DNA from: an uncultured Rhodocyclaceae bacterium
GTDB taxonomy: Bacteria; Pseudomonadota; Gammaproteobacteria; Burkholderiales; Rhodocyclaceae
Direction: 5' to 3'
Length of the DNA stretch: 64,000 nucleotides
Assembly: GCA_934271525.1 (NCBI GenBank)
Contig: CAKQRL010000010.1
Coordinates: 1-64,000, forward strand
Position numbers and translations under genes: made by a program
The notes under the pieces: model-generated
The model's input: the letters and a program-made list of their open reading frames with translations, nothing else
Told to the model about the DNA's origin: nothing
Databases searched by the model: none
In this document: positions 32,370 to 40,674 of the stretch, one piece after another
Layout: each line of letters starts with the position of its first letter
How positions within the stretch are numbered: position 1 is the first letter of the stretch

Positions 32370-33728
32370 ATGTCTGAAACCAAATTAGGAGTGCGCTCTA
32401 CCTTTTCTGGCGCGTGGGTTTTTGTGATGGCAACCATTGGCTCGGCAGTGGGCTTGGGCAACATTTGGAAGTTTCCTTATATGGTTGGGCTTTATGGCGG
32501 CGCCGCTTTTGTGCTGGTTTATTTTGCTTGTATGTTGGTTTTTGCTTTGCCTTTGGCAATGTCCGAAGTGATGCTCGGCAGGCGCGCCAAATGTTGTGCG
32601 CCCGATGCGTATGAAAAACTCGCGCGCGAATCAGGCAGAACAGGACTTTGGCGTTATTTGGGTTTTTTTGCCTTGCTTGGTTGTGTTTTAACCATTGCTT
32701 TTTATAGCGTGGTGGGCGGCTGGGTTTTGAATTATTTGTTTGAAAGCTTTACCGGTTTTCCGGGCGCAACAGCCGATAGCATGCAAACGGAATTTGGCGC
32801 ATTTTTGGGTTCTGCCGTTCAACAAGTTGTTTGGCACACGTTATTTTTATTGAGTGGTTGCTTTATCATCGTTTTGGGCGTGGATAAAGGCATTGGGCGC
32901 GCCAACGCCGTGATGATGCCGGCTTTGTTTTTTATTTTGCTGTTTTTGCTGATTTATGCCTTTATTTATGGCGATATTCAAAAATCATTTGATTATATGT
33001 TCACCGCCGATTGGCGCGCTTTAACGCCCAAAGTTCTTTTGGCGGCTTTGGGGCATTCCTTTTTTTCTATGAGCATTGGTTTTGGCGCTTTGATGATTTA
33101 CGGCTCTTACGTTAAAGAACAAGTCAACATTGCCGCAAGCACCCTTTATGTCGCTGCGGCAAATTTGTTTATTGCCGTTTTGGCGGGTTTGTCTATTTTT
33201 GCCTTTGTTTTTGGCGCGGGCTTGGAACCTTCGGCAGGCCCGGGTTTGGTGATGCAAGCCCTGCCGCTTGTTTTTTCCAAAATGCCGTTTTCGCAAGTGG
33301 TCGCACCGCTTTTTTATATTTTGCTTTATTTTGCAACCATTACTTCTGCCATTTCCATTATTGAACCGATGGCAGCTTATTTGATTGAATCCGTGCCCAG
33401 TTTGGGGCGCAAAAAAGCCACTTTGATTTTGTTTTTTGTGGTGTGGGTTTGCGGCATTGTTGTGGCTTTGGGTTTTAACGAATGGAGCAATGTAACGATT
33501 TTTGGCTCAAACATTTTTGACACGTTGGACGCTTTAACCAGCCGTTTTATTATGCCCATTAGCGCAATGCTTTCTGCCGTTTTCATCGGTTGGTTTATGA
33601 ATCGCCAACTTGTGCAACACGAAATTCATTTGAAAACTTGGCAATGGTCGTTGTGGTTTTTTATTTTGCGATTTGTTGCCCCGCCTTGCATTTTGATTGT
33701 TTTTTTAAGCGGATTTGATTTTTTCTGA
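32370..33728 (+). CDS. Sodium-dependent NSS/SNF-family transporter, second copy
   Basis: This tandem paralogue of the gene before it has 452 aa and is alike along its whole length: RSTFSGAWVFVMATIGSAVG, FPYMVGLYGGAAF, GHSFFSMSIGFGALMIYGSY, and the same FLSGFDFF end. The ATG at 32370 was chosen because its product aligns with the first copy; the upstream open frame runs through the ccgtgg element. Differences cluster in loops and helix 4, so substrate preference may differ. Confidence 0.88.
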   Translation: MSETKLGVRSTFSGAWVFVMATIGSAVGLGNIWKFPYMVGLYGGAAFVLVYFACMLVFALPLAMSEVMLGRRAKCCAPDAYEKLARESGRTGLWRYLGFFALLGCVLTIAFYSVVGGWVLNYLFESFTGFPGATADSMQTEFGAFLGSAVQQVVWHTLFLLSGCFIIVLGVDKGIGRANAVMMPALFFILLFLLIYAFIYGDIQKSFDYMFTADWRALTPKVLLAALGHSFFSMSIGFGALMIYGSYVKEQVNIAASTLYVAAANLFIAVLAGLSIFAFVFGAGLEPSAGPGLVMQALPLVFSKMPFSQVVAPLFYILLYFATITSAISIIEPMAAYLIESVPSLGRKKATLILFFVVWVCGIVVALGFNEWSNVTIFGSNIFDTLDALTSRFIMPISAMLSAVFIGWFMNRQLVQHEIHLKTWQWSLWFFILRFVAPPCILIVFLSGFDFF

Positions 33729-33738
33729 AAAAAATTTA

Positions 33739-33776
33739 GGTTGACCGTGGATTTTTTAAAAAATCCACGGTCAACG
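33739..33776. repeat. Outward-facing pair of ccgtgg elements
   Basis: GGTTGACCGTGGATTTTTT is followed at once by AAAAAATCCACGGTCAACG. The T-tails form the centre of the palindrome, so the pair still makes a perfect hairpin. Confidence 0.7.
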
Positions 33777-33808
33777 GCAATTTTTTTTTAAACAAGGTTT
33801 GATAAAAC

Positions 33809-34792
33809 GTGAAAAACACACCCAAAATTTTGGCGGTAACTTCGGGCGAACCAGCGGGTGTTGGCCCTGATTTGTGTGCGCATTTGTTGAATTTTGAAGA
33901 AGCGCGTTTGGTGGTGTTGGGCGATATTGATTTAATCCAAAGCCGCGCCAAAGTGCCGTGCGTGTTGTTTCAAAAAGAAAATCCCAAACCGCAAAATGCT
34001 TTGGAAGTGTTGCATATTCCTTTGCGCACCAAGGCTGAACCCGGCGTTTTAAATGTTCAAAATGCGCCTTATGTGTTGAATTTGTTGGATTGTGCGCTTT
34101 TAAACATTGTCAAAGGGCAGTTTGATGCTTTGGTCACTTTGCCCATTCACAAAGGGGTGATTTGCCAAGCAGGTTTTGATTTTACGGGCCATACGGAATA
34201 TTTGGCGCAAAAAACCGCCGGTTACCCCGTGATGATGCTTTTGGGCGAACAAAAAAACGGCGCGGGCATTTTGCGCGTGGCGCTTGCCACCACGCATTTG
34301 CCGATTCAAAAAGTGCCGCAAGCCATCACACAAGATTTGCTGATTCGTGTTTTAAGCGTTTTGCTTACCGATTTGCGCGCCAAATACAACATTCCTCAAC
34401 CGACTATTAAAGTTGCGGGTTTAAATCCGCACGCGGGCGAAAACGGCCATTTGGGCAAAGAAGAATTGGAAACCATCATTCCCGTTATTCAAATGTTTCA
34501 ACAACAAGGCGCACAAGTTTTGGGACCTTATCCAGCGGATACGTTGTTTCAACCCACACAATTAAAAAATACCGATTGCGTGTTGGCAATGTATCACGAC
34601 CAAGGTTTGGCGCCGTTGAAATACGCCACTTTTGGTCAAGGTGCCAATGTTACTTTGGGTTTGCCGATTATTCGCACCAGCGTTGACCACGGCACTGCGC
34701 TGGATTTGGCTGGAACCCAAAAAGCCAATCCGCAAAGTTTGATGGTGGCGATTGACCAAGCGCTTTTGATGTTGGAATCATCAAAATGTTAA
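33809..34792 (+). CDS. pdxA: 4-hydroxythreonine-4-phosphate dehydrogenase PdxA
   Basis: This NAD-dependent, metal-dependent enzyme of pyridoxal phosphate synthesis has 327 aa. Key segments are TSGEPAGVGPDL, THL in ALATTHLPIQ, GLNPHAGENGHLG with a metal-ligand His, MYHDQGLAPLKY and IIRTSVDHGTALDLAG. The GTG start at 33809 gives the expected N-terminus. It overlaps the next gene by seven bases. Confidence 0.93.
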   Translation: MKNTPKILAVTSGEPAGVGPDLCAHLLNFEEARLVVLGDIDLIQSRAKVPCVLFQKENPKPQNALEVLHIPLRTKAEPGVLNVQNAPYVLNLLDCALLNIVKGQFDALVTLPIHKGVICQAGFDFTGHTEYLAQKTAGYPVMMLLGEQKNGAGILRVALATTHLPIQKVPQAITQDLLIRVLSVLLTDLRAKYNIPQPTIKVAGLNPHAGENGHLGKEELETIIPVIQMFQQQGAQVLGPYPADTLFQPTQLKNTDCVLAMYHDQGLAPLKYATFGQGANVTLGLPIIRTSVDHGTALDLAGTQKANPQSLMVAIDQALLMLESSKC

Positions 34793-35589
34793 GCGTAGAA
34801 AAACACGAGCGCGATGCCGCGCATTTGAAATATGTTTATCCGGTTTTGTCGCGCCGCGCAGGCGGCGTTTCTTTGGGAATCAATTTAAACACCAACCGCG
34901 CGTGCAACTGGGCGTGTGTTTATTGCCAAGTGGAAAATTTAAAACGCGGCAATCCCGATGCTGTTGATTTTTCTTTATTGGAAGAAGAATTGCGTTTTTT
35001 TTTACAAAGCGATTTTTTAGAAAAAAATGCGCCAAAAGATGCCGTTTTAAAAGACATTGCTTTTTCAGGCGATGGCGAACCCACCGCTTTGCCCGATTTT
35101 GAAAAAGCTGTGTTGTTGGTTTGCAAAATCAAAAAAGAATTTCATTTGAATCACATCAAACTGCGTTTGATTACCAACGGTTCGTTTTTAGACAAAGCAC
35201 ACATTGTGAAAGCCTTGCCGCTTTTGGATGAAATTTGGTTCAAAATTGACCGCGCGGATTCTTCAATGAAAGCCATCAACGGCGTGCCTTTTGATGCTTT
35301 GAAAATGCAAAATCGTTTGGAATGCGCCATTGAATCGGCGCCCACTTTTATTCAAACGTGTTGGTTTTTAAGCACCTTTGCCAAAGCCGATGATTCCACT
35401 TTGTGCCATTACATTGATTTTTTAAAACCTTATGCCGCGCGTTTAAAAGGCATTTATTTGTATGGCTTGGCGCGGCAATCGGCGCAAAAACAAGCACCAT
35501 TCTTAAAAAGAATGAATCAAGCGGATTTGAACCAAATTGCGCAACAAATTCAAACGGCTTTGCATTTAAATGTGCAGGTTATGGCATAA
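34786..35589 (+). CDS. Radical SAM protein
   Basis: This 267-aa protein has the iron-sulfur motif in NRACNWACVYCQVENL (CxxxWxCxYC spacing, C-x3-C-x2-C) and the SAM-binding SGDGEPTALPDF and LITNGS segments. The N-terminal HLKYVYPVLSRRAGGVSLGINL resembles the MoaA-like/wyosine-related radical SAM group with one cluster and no extra cysteine domain. The target is unknown. Translation is probably coupled to pdxA. Confidence 0.78.
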   Translation: MLSVEKHERDAAHLKYVYPVLSRRAGGVSLGINLNTNRACNWACVYCQVENLKRGNPDAVDFSLLEEELRFFLQSDFLEKNAPKDAVLKDIAFSGDGEPTALPDFEKAVLLVCKIKKEFHLNHIKLRLITNGSFLDKAHIVKALPLLDEIWFKIDRADSSMKAINGVPFDALKMQNRLECAIESAPTFIQTCWFLSTFAKADDSTLCHYIDFLKPYAARLKGIYLYGLARQSAQKQAPFLKRMNQADLNQIAQQIQTALHLNVQVMA

Positions 35590-35606
35590 AATCCACGGTC
35601 AACCTT
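35588..35606 (-). repeat. Single ccgtgg element
   Basis: AAAATCCACGGTCAACC follows the radical SAM stop, then a T run; the aroC ATG is about 20 bp further on. Confidence 0.6.
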
Positions 35607-35624
35607 ATTTTTTTTTGAAAAATT

Positions 35625-36695
35625 ATGGCAGGCAATACTTTTGGCAGAATGTTTTCGCTCACCACTTTTGGCGAATCGCACGGCGTGGCTTTGGGTTGCG
35701 TTGTTGATGGTTGTCCGCCCGGACTTTTTTTAAAAGAAGAAGATATTCAAAAAAAACTCAATCGGCGCAAACCCGGCACATCGCGTTTTGTCACCCAAAG
35801 AAAAGAAGCCGACCGCGTGCAGATTTTATCCGGCGTTTTTGAAGGCAAAACCAGCGGCACGCCCATTGCCTTGGTGATTTTTAATGAAGATATGAAAAGC
35901 CGCGATTACGATTCTTTAAAAGAAGTTTTTCGCCCGGGGCATGCGGATTTTTCTTATTTGAAAAAATTCGGCATTCGCGATTATCGCGGCGGCGGCAGAG
36001 CGTCCGCTCGGGAAACCGCCGCGCGCGTGGCAGCCGGTGCCATTGCGCAAAAATGGCTTTTGGAAAATTTTAACATTCAAATTCGCGCTTATTTGCATTC
36101 TATGGGTTCTTTTCAAATTCCATTTGTGGATGAAAAAATGGCGGATGAAAACGCCTTTTTTTCGCCGAATTTAGATGTGGTGCCGCAATTGGAAACGTAT
36201 TTGGATTCGGTTAGAAAATCCAAAGATTCCATCGGCGCAATGCTCAACCTTGTTGTCCGCAATGTGCCAACTGGTTTGGGTTCGCCCGTTTTTGAAAAGT
36301 TGGATGCTTTGATTGCCTTTGCTTTAATGAGCATTCCCGCGGTTAAAGCCATAGAAATTGGCGAAGGCATTGCCGCGGCAAGTTTAATGGGCAGTGAAAA
36401 CAACGACCAAATGCAAGGCGGCAAATTTTTAACCAATCATGCGGGCGGCATTTTGGGCGGCATTTCTACGGGCGAAGAATTGCACGTGCGCCTGCATTTA
36501 AAACCCACGCCTTCTATTGCTTTGCCGCAAAAAACAATGAATGTTGCGGGCGAAGACATCACCCTTTCTATTGGCGGGCGGCACGACCCGTGCGTGGGCA
36601 TTCGCGCCGTGCCCATTGCTGAGGCAATGTTGGCATTGGTTTTAATAGACCAAATTTTGATTCAACGCGCCCAATGCGGCGATTTTCCACGCTAA
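35625..36695 (+). CDS. aroC: Chorismate synthase AroC
   Basis: This is the last enzyme of the shikimate pathway (EPSP to chorismate, FMN-dependent), 356 aa. Signatures are GESHGVALGCVVDGCPPGL, FRPGHADFSY, DYRGGGRASARETAARVAAG and GRHDPCVGIRAVPIAEAM. The last codons (CCA CGC TAA) lie within the 58-bp element that is duplicated on the far side of the HaeIII-like cassette. Confidence 0.96.
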   Translation: MAGNTFGRMFSLTTFGESHGVALGCVVDGCPPGLFLKEEDIQKKLNRRKPGTSRFVTQRKEADRVQILSGVFEGKTSGTPIALVIFNEDMKSRDYDSLKEVFRPGHADFSYLKKFGIRDYRGGGRASARETAARVAAGAIAQKWLLENFNIQIRAYLHSMGSFQIPFVDEKMADENAFFSPNLDVVPQLETYLDSVRKSKDSIGAMLNLVVRNVPTGLGSPVFEKLDALIAFALMSIPAVKAIEIGEGIAAASLMGSENNDQMQGGKFLTNHAGGILGGISTGEELHVRLHLKPTPSIALPQKTMNVAGEDITLSIGGRHDPCVGIRAVPIAEAMLALVLIDQILIQRAQCGDFPR

Positions 36696-36742
36696 ACGCT
36701 TAAAATTTTTGAAAATTTTTTTGGGTTGACCGTGGATTTTTT
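36685..36742. repeat. 58-bp direct repeat, left flank of the HaeIII-like cassette
   Basis: An imperfect inverted ccgtgg element starting at TTCCACGCTAAACGC and ending GGTTGACCGTGGATTTTTT. It is identical over all 58 bases to 38734-38791, including the rare CGCT variant. Confidence 0.92.
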
Positions 36743-36761
36743 AATTTTTTAATTGTTTGAA

Positions 36762-37781
36762 ATGGCTTTGGAACTGATTTCTTTATTTAGCGGTTGTGGT
36801 GGTTTGGATTTGGGCTTTCAAAAGGCAGGATTTTCTATTGCTGTTGCCAACGAATTTGACCCCAAAATTTACGCCACGTTCAAAAACAATCACCCGCAAA
36901 CGCATTTGATTGAAGGCGATATTCGCAAGATTAAAAGTGAAAATATTGCCCATTTTTTAAAAAGAGAAGTGGTTGGAATCATTGGCGGACCGCCATGCCA
37001 ATCGTGGTCGGAGGCAGGCGCTTTGCGCGGGATTAATGATGAGCGCGGGCAGTTGTTTTTGGACTATATCCGTGTTTTAAAAGAATTTCGTCCGCAATTT
37101 TTTTTGGCAGAAAATGTGCGGGGAATGTTGTCAAAGCGGCACAAAAATGCGGTGGATAACTTTTTAAAATTTTTTGATGATGCGGGTTATGACGTTTTTT
37201 TAAACGTTGCCAATGCCAAAGATTACGGCGTAGCGCAAGAGCGCATTCGTGTTTTTTATATCGGTTTTAGAAAGGATTTGAACGTGCATTTTTGTTTTCC
37301 GCACGGCTCAACGTGGGATGATTCCAAAAAAATCACTCTTCGCCACACCATTGCGGATTTAGAAGAGTCTGCCGTGGCTGCTTTGCCCAAAAACAAACAC
37401 AACCCCAAGGCGATGAACAACAATGAATATTTCATCGGTTCTTTCTCCCCTTTCTTTTTAAGCCGTAATCGCGTTAAAGCGTGGGATGAACAAGCCTTCA
37501 CCGTGCAAGCTTCGGGGCGGCACTCGCAGTTGCACCCAAGCGCACCCAAAATGCAAAAGCACGGTAAAAACGATTGCCGCTTTCAAGCAGGTTTTGAACA
37601 CCTTTATCGGCGGCTTAGCGTGCGGGAAGCCGCACGCATTCAAGGTTTTCCTGATGATTTTCAATTTATTTACGAACATTTAAACGATGCTTACAAAATG
37701 ATTGGCAACGCCGTTCCTGTGCCGCTTGCTTACGAAATTGCTGTGGCGATTAAAGACGCATTGTTAAAGGCGACAAAATGA
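36762..37781 (+). CDS. DNA (cytosine-5) methyltransferase, HaeIII-like
   Basis: This 339-aa C5 methyltransferase has motif I LISLFSGCGGLDLGFQKAGF, catalytic C79 in IIGGPPCQSWSEAG, motif VI ENV (117-119), QRRF-like QERIRVFYIGFRKDL, and a C-terminal motif X GNAVPVPLAYEIA. Similarity to my memory of M.HaeIII extends through the target-recognition region (FLSRNRVKAWDEQAFTVQAS, GRHSQLHPSAP), so GGCC is the predicted site. The ATG at 36762 was preferred to a TTG nine bases upstream. It overlaps the nuclease gene by four bases. Confidence 0.9.
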   Translation: MALELISLFSGCGGLDLGFQKAGFSIAVANEFDPKIYATFKNNHPQTHLIEGDIRKIKSENIAHFLKREVVGIIGGPPCQSWSEAGALRGINDERGQLFLDYIRVLKEFRPQFFLAENVRGMLSKRHKNAVDNFLKFFDDAGYDVFLNVANAKDYGVAQERIRVFYIGFRKDLNVHFCFPHGSTWDDSKKITLRHTIADLEESAVAALPKNKHNPKAMNNNEYFIGSFSPFFLSRNRVKAWDEQAFTVQASGRHSQLHPSAPKMQKHGKNDCRFQAGFEHLYRRLSVREAARIQGFPDDFQFIYEHLNDAYKMIGNAVPVPLAYEIAVAIKDALLKATK

Positions 37782-38752
37782 CGGAAAAAAGCAACAACAA
37801 TGGCCGCGCCTTTGAATTTGCGTGTTTAAAGCTTTTGCATGACAAAATTGCGACCTGTCGGCAGGTGAAAATTGTGGAAAATTCTGCTTTTGAAGCAGCA
37901 AAACGGGCTTGGGAGAAGATTGATTCGCCATTAAAAGCAAATTTTCAAAAAAGTGCCGAGATTTTTGCCACTACCATTTTTAATTGCGAACCGAGAATGA
38001 CGGAAAAGGGTGACGACTTTTTAACGCTTGCCATTCAGCAAGATTCAAAGGGTGAGACGGCGGATGTGCGTGACATTGTGGTCGCGCGCCAAAATTTGTG
38101 TTGGGAAATAGGTTTTAGCCTAAAAAACAACCACAAAGCTGCTAAGCACAGCCGCTTATCCAAAAATCTTGATTTTGGCGAAAAATGGTTGGGCACAAAA
38201 GCATCTCCCGACTATTTTGCAGAAATTGCGCCGATTTTTGAGCGCTTGGAAAGATTAAAAAAAGAAGACAAAAAATGGTCAGAAATTCCTAACAAAAGCA
38301 CGCAATTTTATTTGCCGATTTTGAATGCCTTTCAACAAGAACTTCTAAAAATTGCATTGGAAAATAAAAATGCCGTGCGGCATTTGGGCGAATATTTGTT
38401 GGGTGCATTTGATTATTACAAAGTGATTCATTTTGACCCCAAAAAAATGGTGCAGATTCAAACATTTAATTTGCGCAAGACCTTGAATCTCTCATCTAAA
38501 CATGCCAAACCAAAACTTTTGATTCCTGCTTGCGCCTTGCCGCGCAAAATTTTGAATTTGCGTTTTAAAGAAAAAAGTCACAATACGCTTTTGTTGCAGT
38601 TGGATGAAGGTTGGCTTTTTTCATTGCGTTTGCACAACGCCAGTACGCGCGTTGAGCCGAGTTTGAAATTTGACATTCAAATTAAAGCAATGCCAACTTC
38701 GGTTTTGGTGATGAATTGTTTTTGGATGCAAAATTCCACGCTAAACGCTTAA
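37778..38752 (+). CDS. HaeIII-like type II restriction endonuclease
   Basis: The 324-aa partner of the methyltransferase starts in an ATGA overlap. It carries GRAFEFACLKLL, the conserved DVRDIVVARQNLCWEIGFSLK (a probable PD-(D/E)xK core: D, then E-x-SxK), KHSRLSKNLDFGEKWL and HNASTRVEPSLKFDIQI, which I associate with the HaeIII endonuclease family. It would cut GGCC. The last residues, NSTLNA, are read from the duplicated element, so the original C-terminus may have been trimmed or extended on insertion. Confidence 0.82.
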   Translation: MTEKSNNNGRAFEFACLKLLHDKIATCRQVKIVENSAFEAAKRAWEKIDSPLKANFQKSAEIFATTIFNCEPRMTEKGDDFLTLAIQQDSKGETADVRDIVVARQNLCWEIGFSLKNNHKAAKHSRLSKNLDFGEKWLGTKASPDYFAEIAPIFERLERLKKEDKKWSEIPNKSTQFYLPILNAFQQELLKIALENKNAVRHLGEYLLGAFDYYKVIHFDPKKMVQIQTFNLRKTLNLSSKHAKPKLLIPACALPRKILNLRFKEKSHNTLLLQLDEGWLFSLRLHNASTRVEPSLKFDIQIKAMPTSVLVMNCFWMQNSTLNA

Positions 38753-38791
38753 AATTTTTGAAAATTTTTTTGGGTTGACCGTGGATTTTTT
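38734..38791. repeat. 58-bp direct repeat, right flank of the HaeIII-like cassette
   Basis: Perfect copy of 36685-36742 in the same orientation. It covers the end of the nuclease gene and stops 12 bp before xseA. Confidence 0.92.
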
Positions 38792-38803
38792 GAGTTTTGA
38801 AAA

Positions 38804-40021
38804 ATGGAATATTTAAAACCCCAAGTTTTGAGTGTTGGTGAATTGTGTGCGCTTTTGAATAACCTTGTGCAAGATAATTTTCCAACGCCAATTTTGGTTG
38901 AAGGCGAAGTTGCCGATTTTTCCCTTTCTGCTCGCGGGCATCGTTATTTTTTGTTGCGCGAAGGTGCACTTGGCATTTCTTGCGTGTTGTGGGCTGGCGT
39001 GAATTTGCCTGCCAAACACAGCTTAAAAAACGGGCAAAAAATTAAAGTTGCCGCGATTTTGCGGTTTTATAACGGCAAAGGGCAGTTGCAGTTGGATGTG
39101 CGTGGCATTGAAAAAGCGGGCGTGGGAGATGCCGCGCAAGAGTTTGAAGCCTTAAAACTAAAACTACAACAAGAAGGCTTGTTTGATGATGAACGCAAAA
39201 AAACACTACCGCAATTTATTCAAAAGGTTGCGCTCATCACCAGTGAGGCGGGCGCGGCAGTGCGCGACATTTTGGCGCGTTTTCAAGGTTTGCCAATTCA
39301 ATGGCGCGTTTTTAATGTAACGGTTCAAGGCGATGCCGCCCCTCCGACTATTGTTGAAAATTTAAAAGAAGCCGATGCGCAAGACTTTGATGTGATTATT
39401 TTGGCGCGCGGCGGCGGCTCCAACACGGATTTATCCGCTTTTAATGATGAATTGGTTGTTAGAACCTTTGCCAACCTTCAAACGCCCACCATTAGCGGCA
39501 TTGGGCACGAAGTGGATTTCACACTTTGCGATTTTGTGGCCGATTGTCGCACTTCCACGCCCACTGCCGCCGCGCAAAAAGTGGTGGAAATTGTGGTGCA
39601 AACCTTGGCACTTTTGGATTTTTATAAAAAAACATTGAATGCGCATTTTCAGCGCATTTTGAATCAAAAAACGCAATATTTTCATCTTTTAAATGCACGT
39701 TTAACGCATTTGGCGCCGCGCGAGCGTTTGAAATACCAAGGTGAGCGTTTAAACCAATTAAAAAACGAATTGCCGCGATTGGTTGCGTTAAAGTTCAAAA
39801 ATGCGCAGAATCGCCTGCGTTTTTTGCAACAATCTTTATCATGGAAAAACCCGCAAATGCTTTTGAAGCGCGGCTATGCGATGGTTTTTGACGAAAACAA
39901 ACATTTGATTTTTGAAAGCGATAGCGTTAAAAAAGGCGCACTTTTGTCCATTCGTTTGGGGCAGGGTAGCCTTCAAGCGCGTGTGGAAAAAATTATTTTG
40001 AACGAGGAGAACCAACCATGA
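38804..40021 (+). CDS. xseA: Exodeoxyribonuclease VII large subunit XseA
   Basis: This 405-aa protein has an N-terminal OB domain (LVEGEVADFSLSARGHRYFLL) and a catalytic region with KVALITSEAGAAVRDILARF, VIILARGGGSNTDLSAFNDE and ISGIGHEVDFTLCDFVADCRTSTPTAAA (conserved segments). A coiled-coil C-terminus follows. The small subunit xseB is not in this window. Its stop overlaps sodB as ATGA, a pairing seen in other Betaproteobacteria. Confidence 0.94.
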   Translation: MEYLKPQVLSVGELCALLNNLVQDNFPTPILVEGEVADFSLSARGHRYFLLREGALGISCVLWAGVNLPAKHSLKNGQKIKVAAILRFYNGKGQLQLDVRGIEKAGVGDAAQEFEALKLKLQQEGLFDDERKKTLPQFIQKVALITSEAGAAVRDILARFQGLPIQWRVFNVTVQGDAAPPTIVENLKEADAQDFDVIILARGGGSNTDLSAFNDELVVRTFANLQTPTISGIGHEVDFTLCDFVADCRTSTPTAAAQKVVEIVVQTLALLDFYKKTLNAHFQRILNQKTQYFHLLNARLTHLAPRERLKYQGERLNQLKNELPRLVALKFKNAQNRLRFLQQSLSWKNPQMLLKRGYAMVFDENKHLIFESDSVKKGALLSIRLGQGSLQARVEKIILNEENQP

Positions 40022-40602
40022 CTTATGAATTACCCGCTTTGCCTTTTGAAAAAAATGCCTTGGAGCCGTATATGTCGGCGGAAACCTTGGATTTTCATTA
40101 CGGCAAACACCACCAAACTTATGTGACCAACTTCAATAATTTGGTTAAAGATTCGCCCTTTGCTGATAAACCTTTGGAAGAAGTTATCAAAAATGCCACA
40201 GGTGGTTTATACAACAACGCGGCGCAATCCTTTAACCACACGTTCTTTTGGCAATGCTTAAAACCGAATGGCGGGGGCGAGCCCACAGGCGAATTGTTGG
40301 CGGCAATTAACAAAAAATGGGGCGATTTTGCAAGCTTTAAAACCGCTTTTGCGCAAAGTGCCGCGGGCAATTTTGGCTCAGGCTGGACGTGGTTGGTCAA
40401 AAAAACAGACGGCACGCTTGATATTTTGAATATGGGCGCAGCCGGCAATCCTTTGACTGAAAACGCCACGCCCATTTTGTGCTTGGACGTTTGGGAGCAC
40501 GCTTATTACATTGATTACCGCAATGCCCGCCCCAAATTCATTGATGCCTTTTTGGAGCATTTGGTGAATTGGGATTTTGCCGCGCAAAATTTTGCGGCTT
40601 AA
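40018..40602 (+). CDS. sodB: Superoxide dismutase, Fe-type
   Basis: This 194-aa enzyme converts superoxide to peroxide and oxygen. Metal ligands lie in HYGKHHQTYV, SFNHTFFW and LDVWEHAYYIDY (D-x-W-x-x-H). The residues AAQSFNHTFFW and GSGWTWLV favour the iron type over manganese. GAGGAG precedes the start, inside xseA. Confidence 0.95.
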   Translation: MTYELPALPFEKNALEPYMSAETLDFHYGKHHQTYVTNFNNLVKDSPFADKPLEEVIKNATGGLYNNAAQSFNHTFFWQCLKPNGGGEPTGELLAAINKKWGDFASFKTAFAQSAAGNFGSGWTWLVKKTDGTLDILNMGAAGNPLTENATPILCLDVWEHAYYIDYRNARPKFIDAFLEHLVNWDFAAQNFAA

Positions 40603-40619
40603 AAGCTTAAAAAATGCTG

Positions 40620-40664
40620 AAATCCACGGTAAACCTTAAAAAAGTTTGAAGTTTACCGTGGAAA
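40620..40664. terminator. Inverted ccgtgg element, probable terminator
   Basis: AATCCACGGTAAACCTT faces GTTTACCGTGGAAAA after sodB; the right arm ends 10 bp before the next start codon. Confidence 0.75.
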
Positions 40665-40674
40665 ACCACGCACA

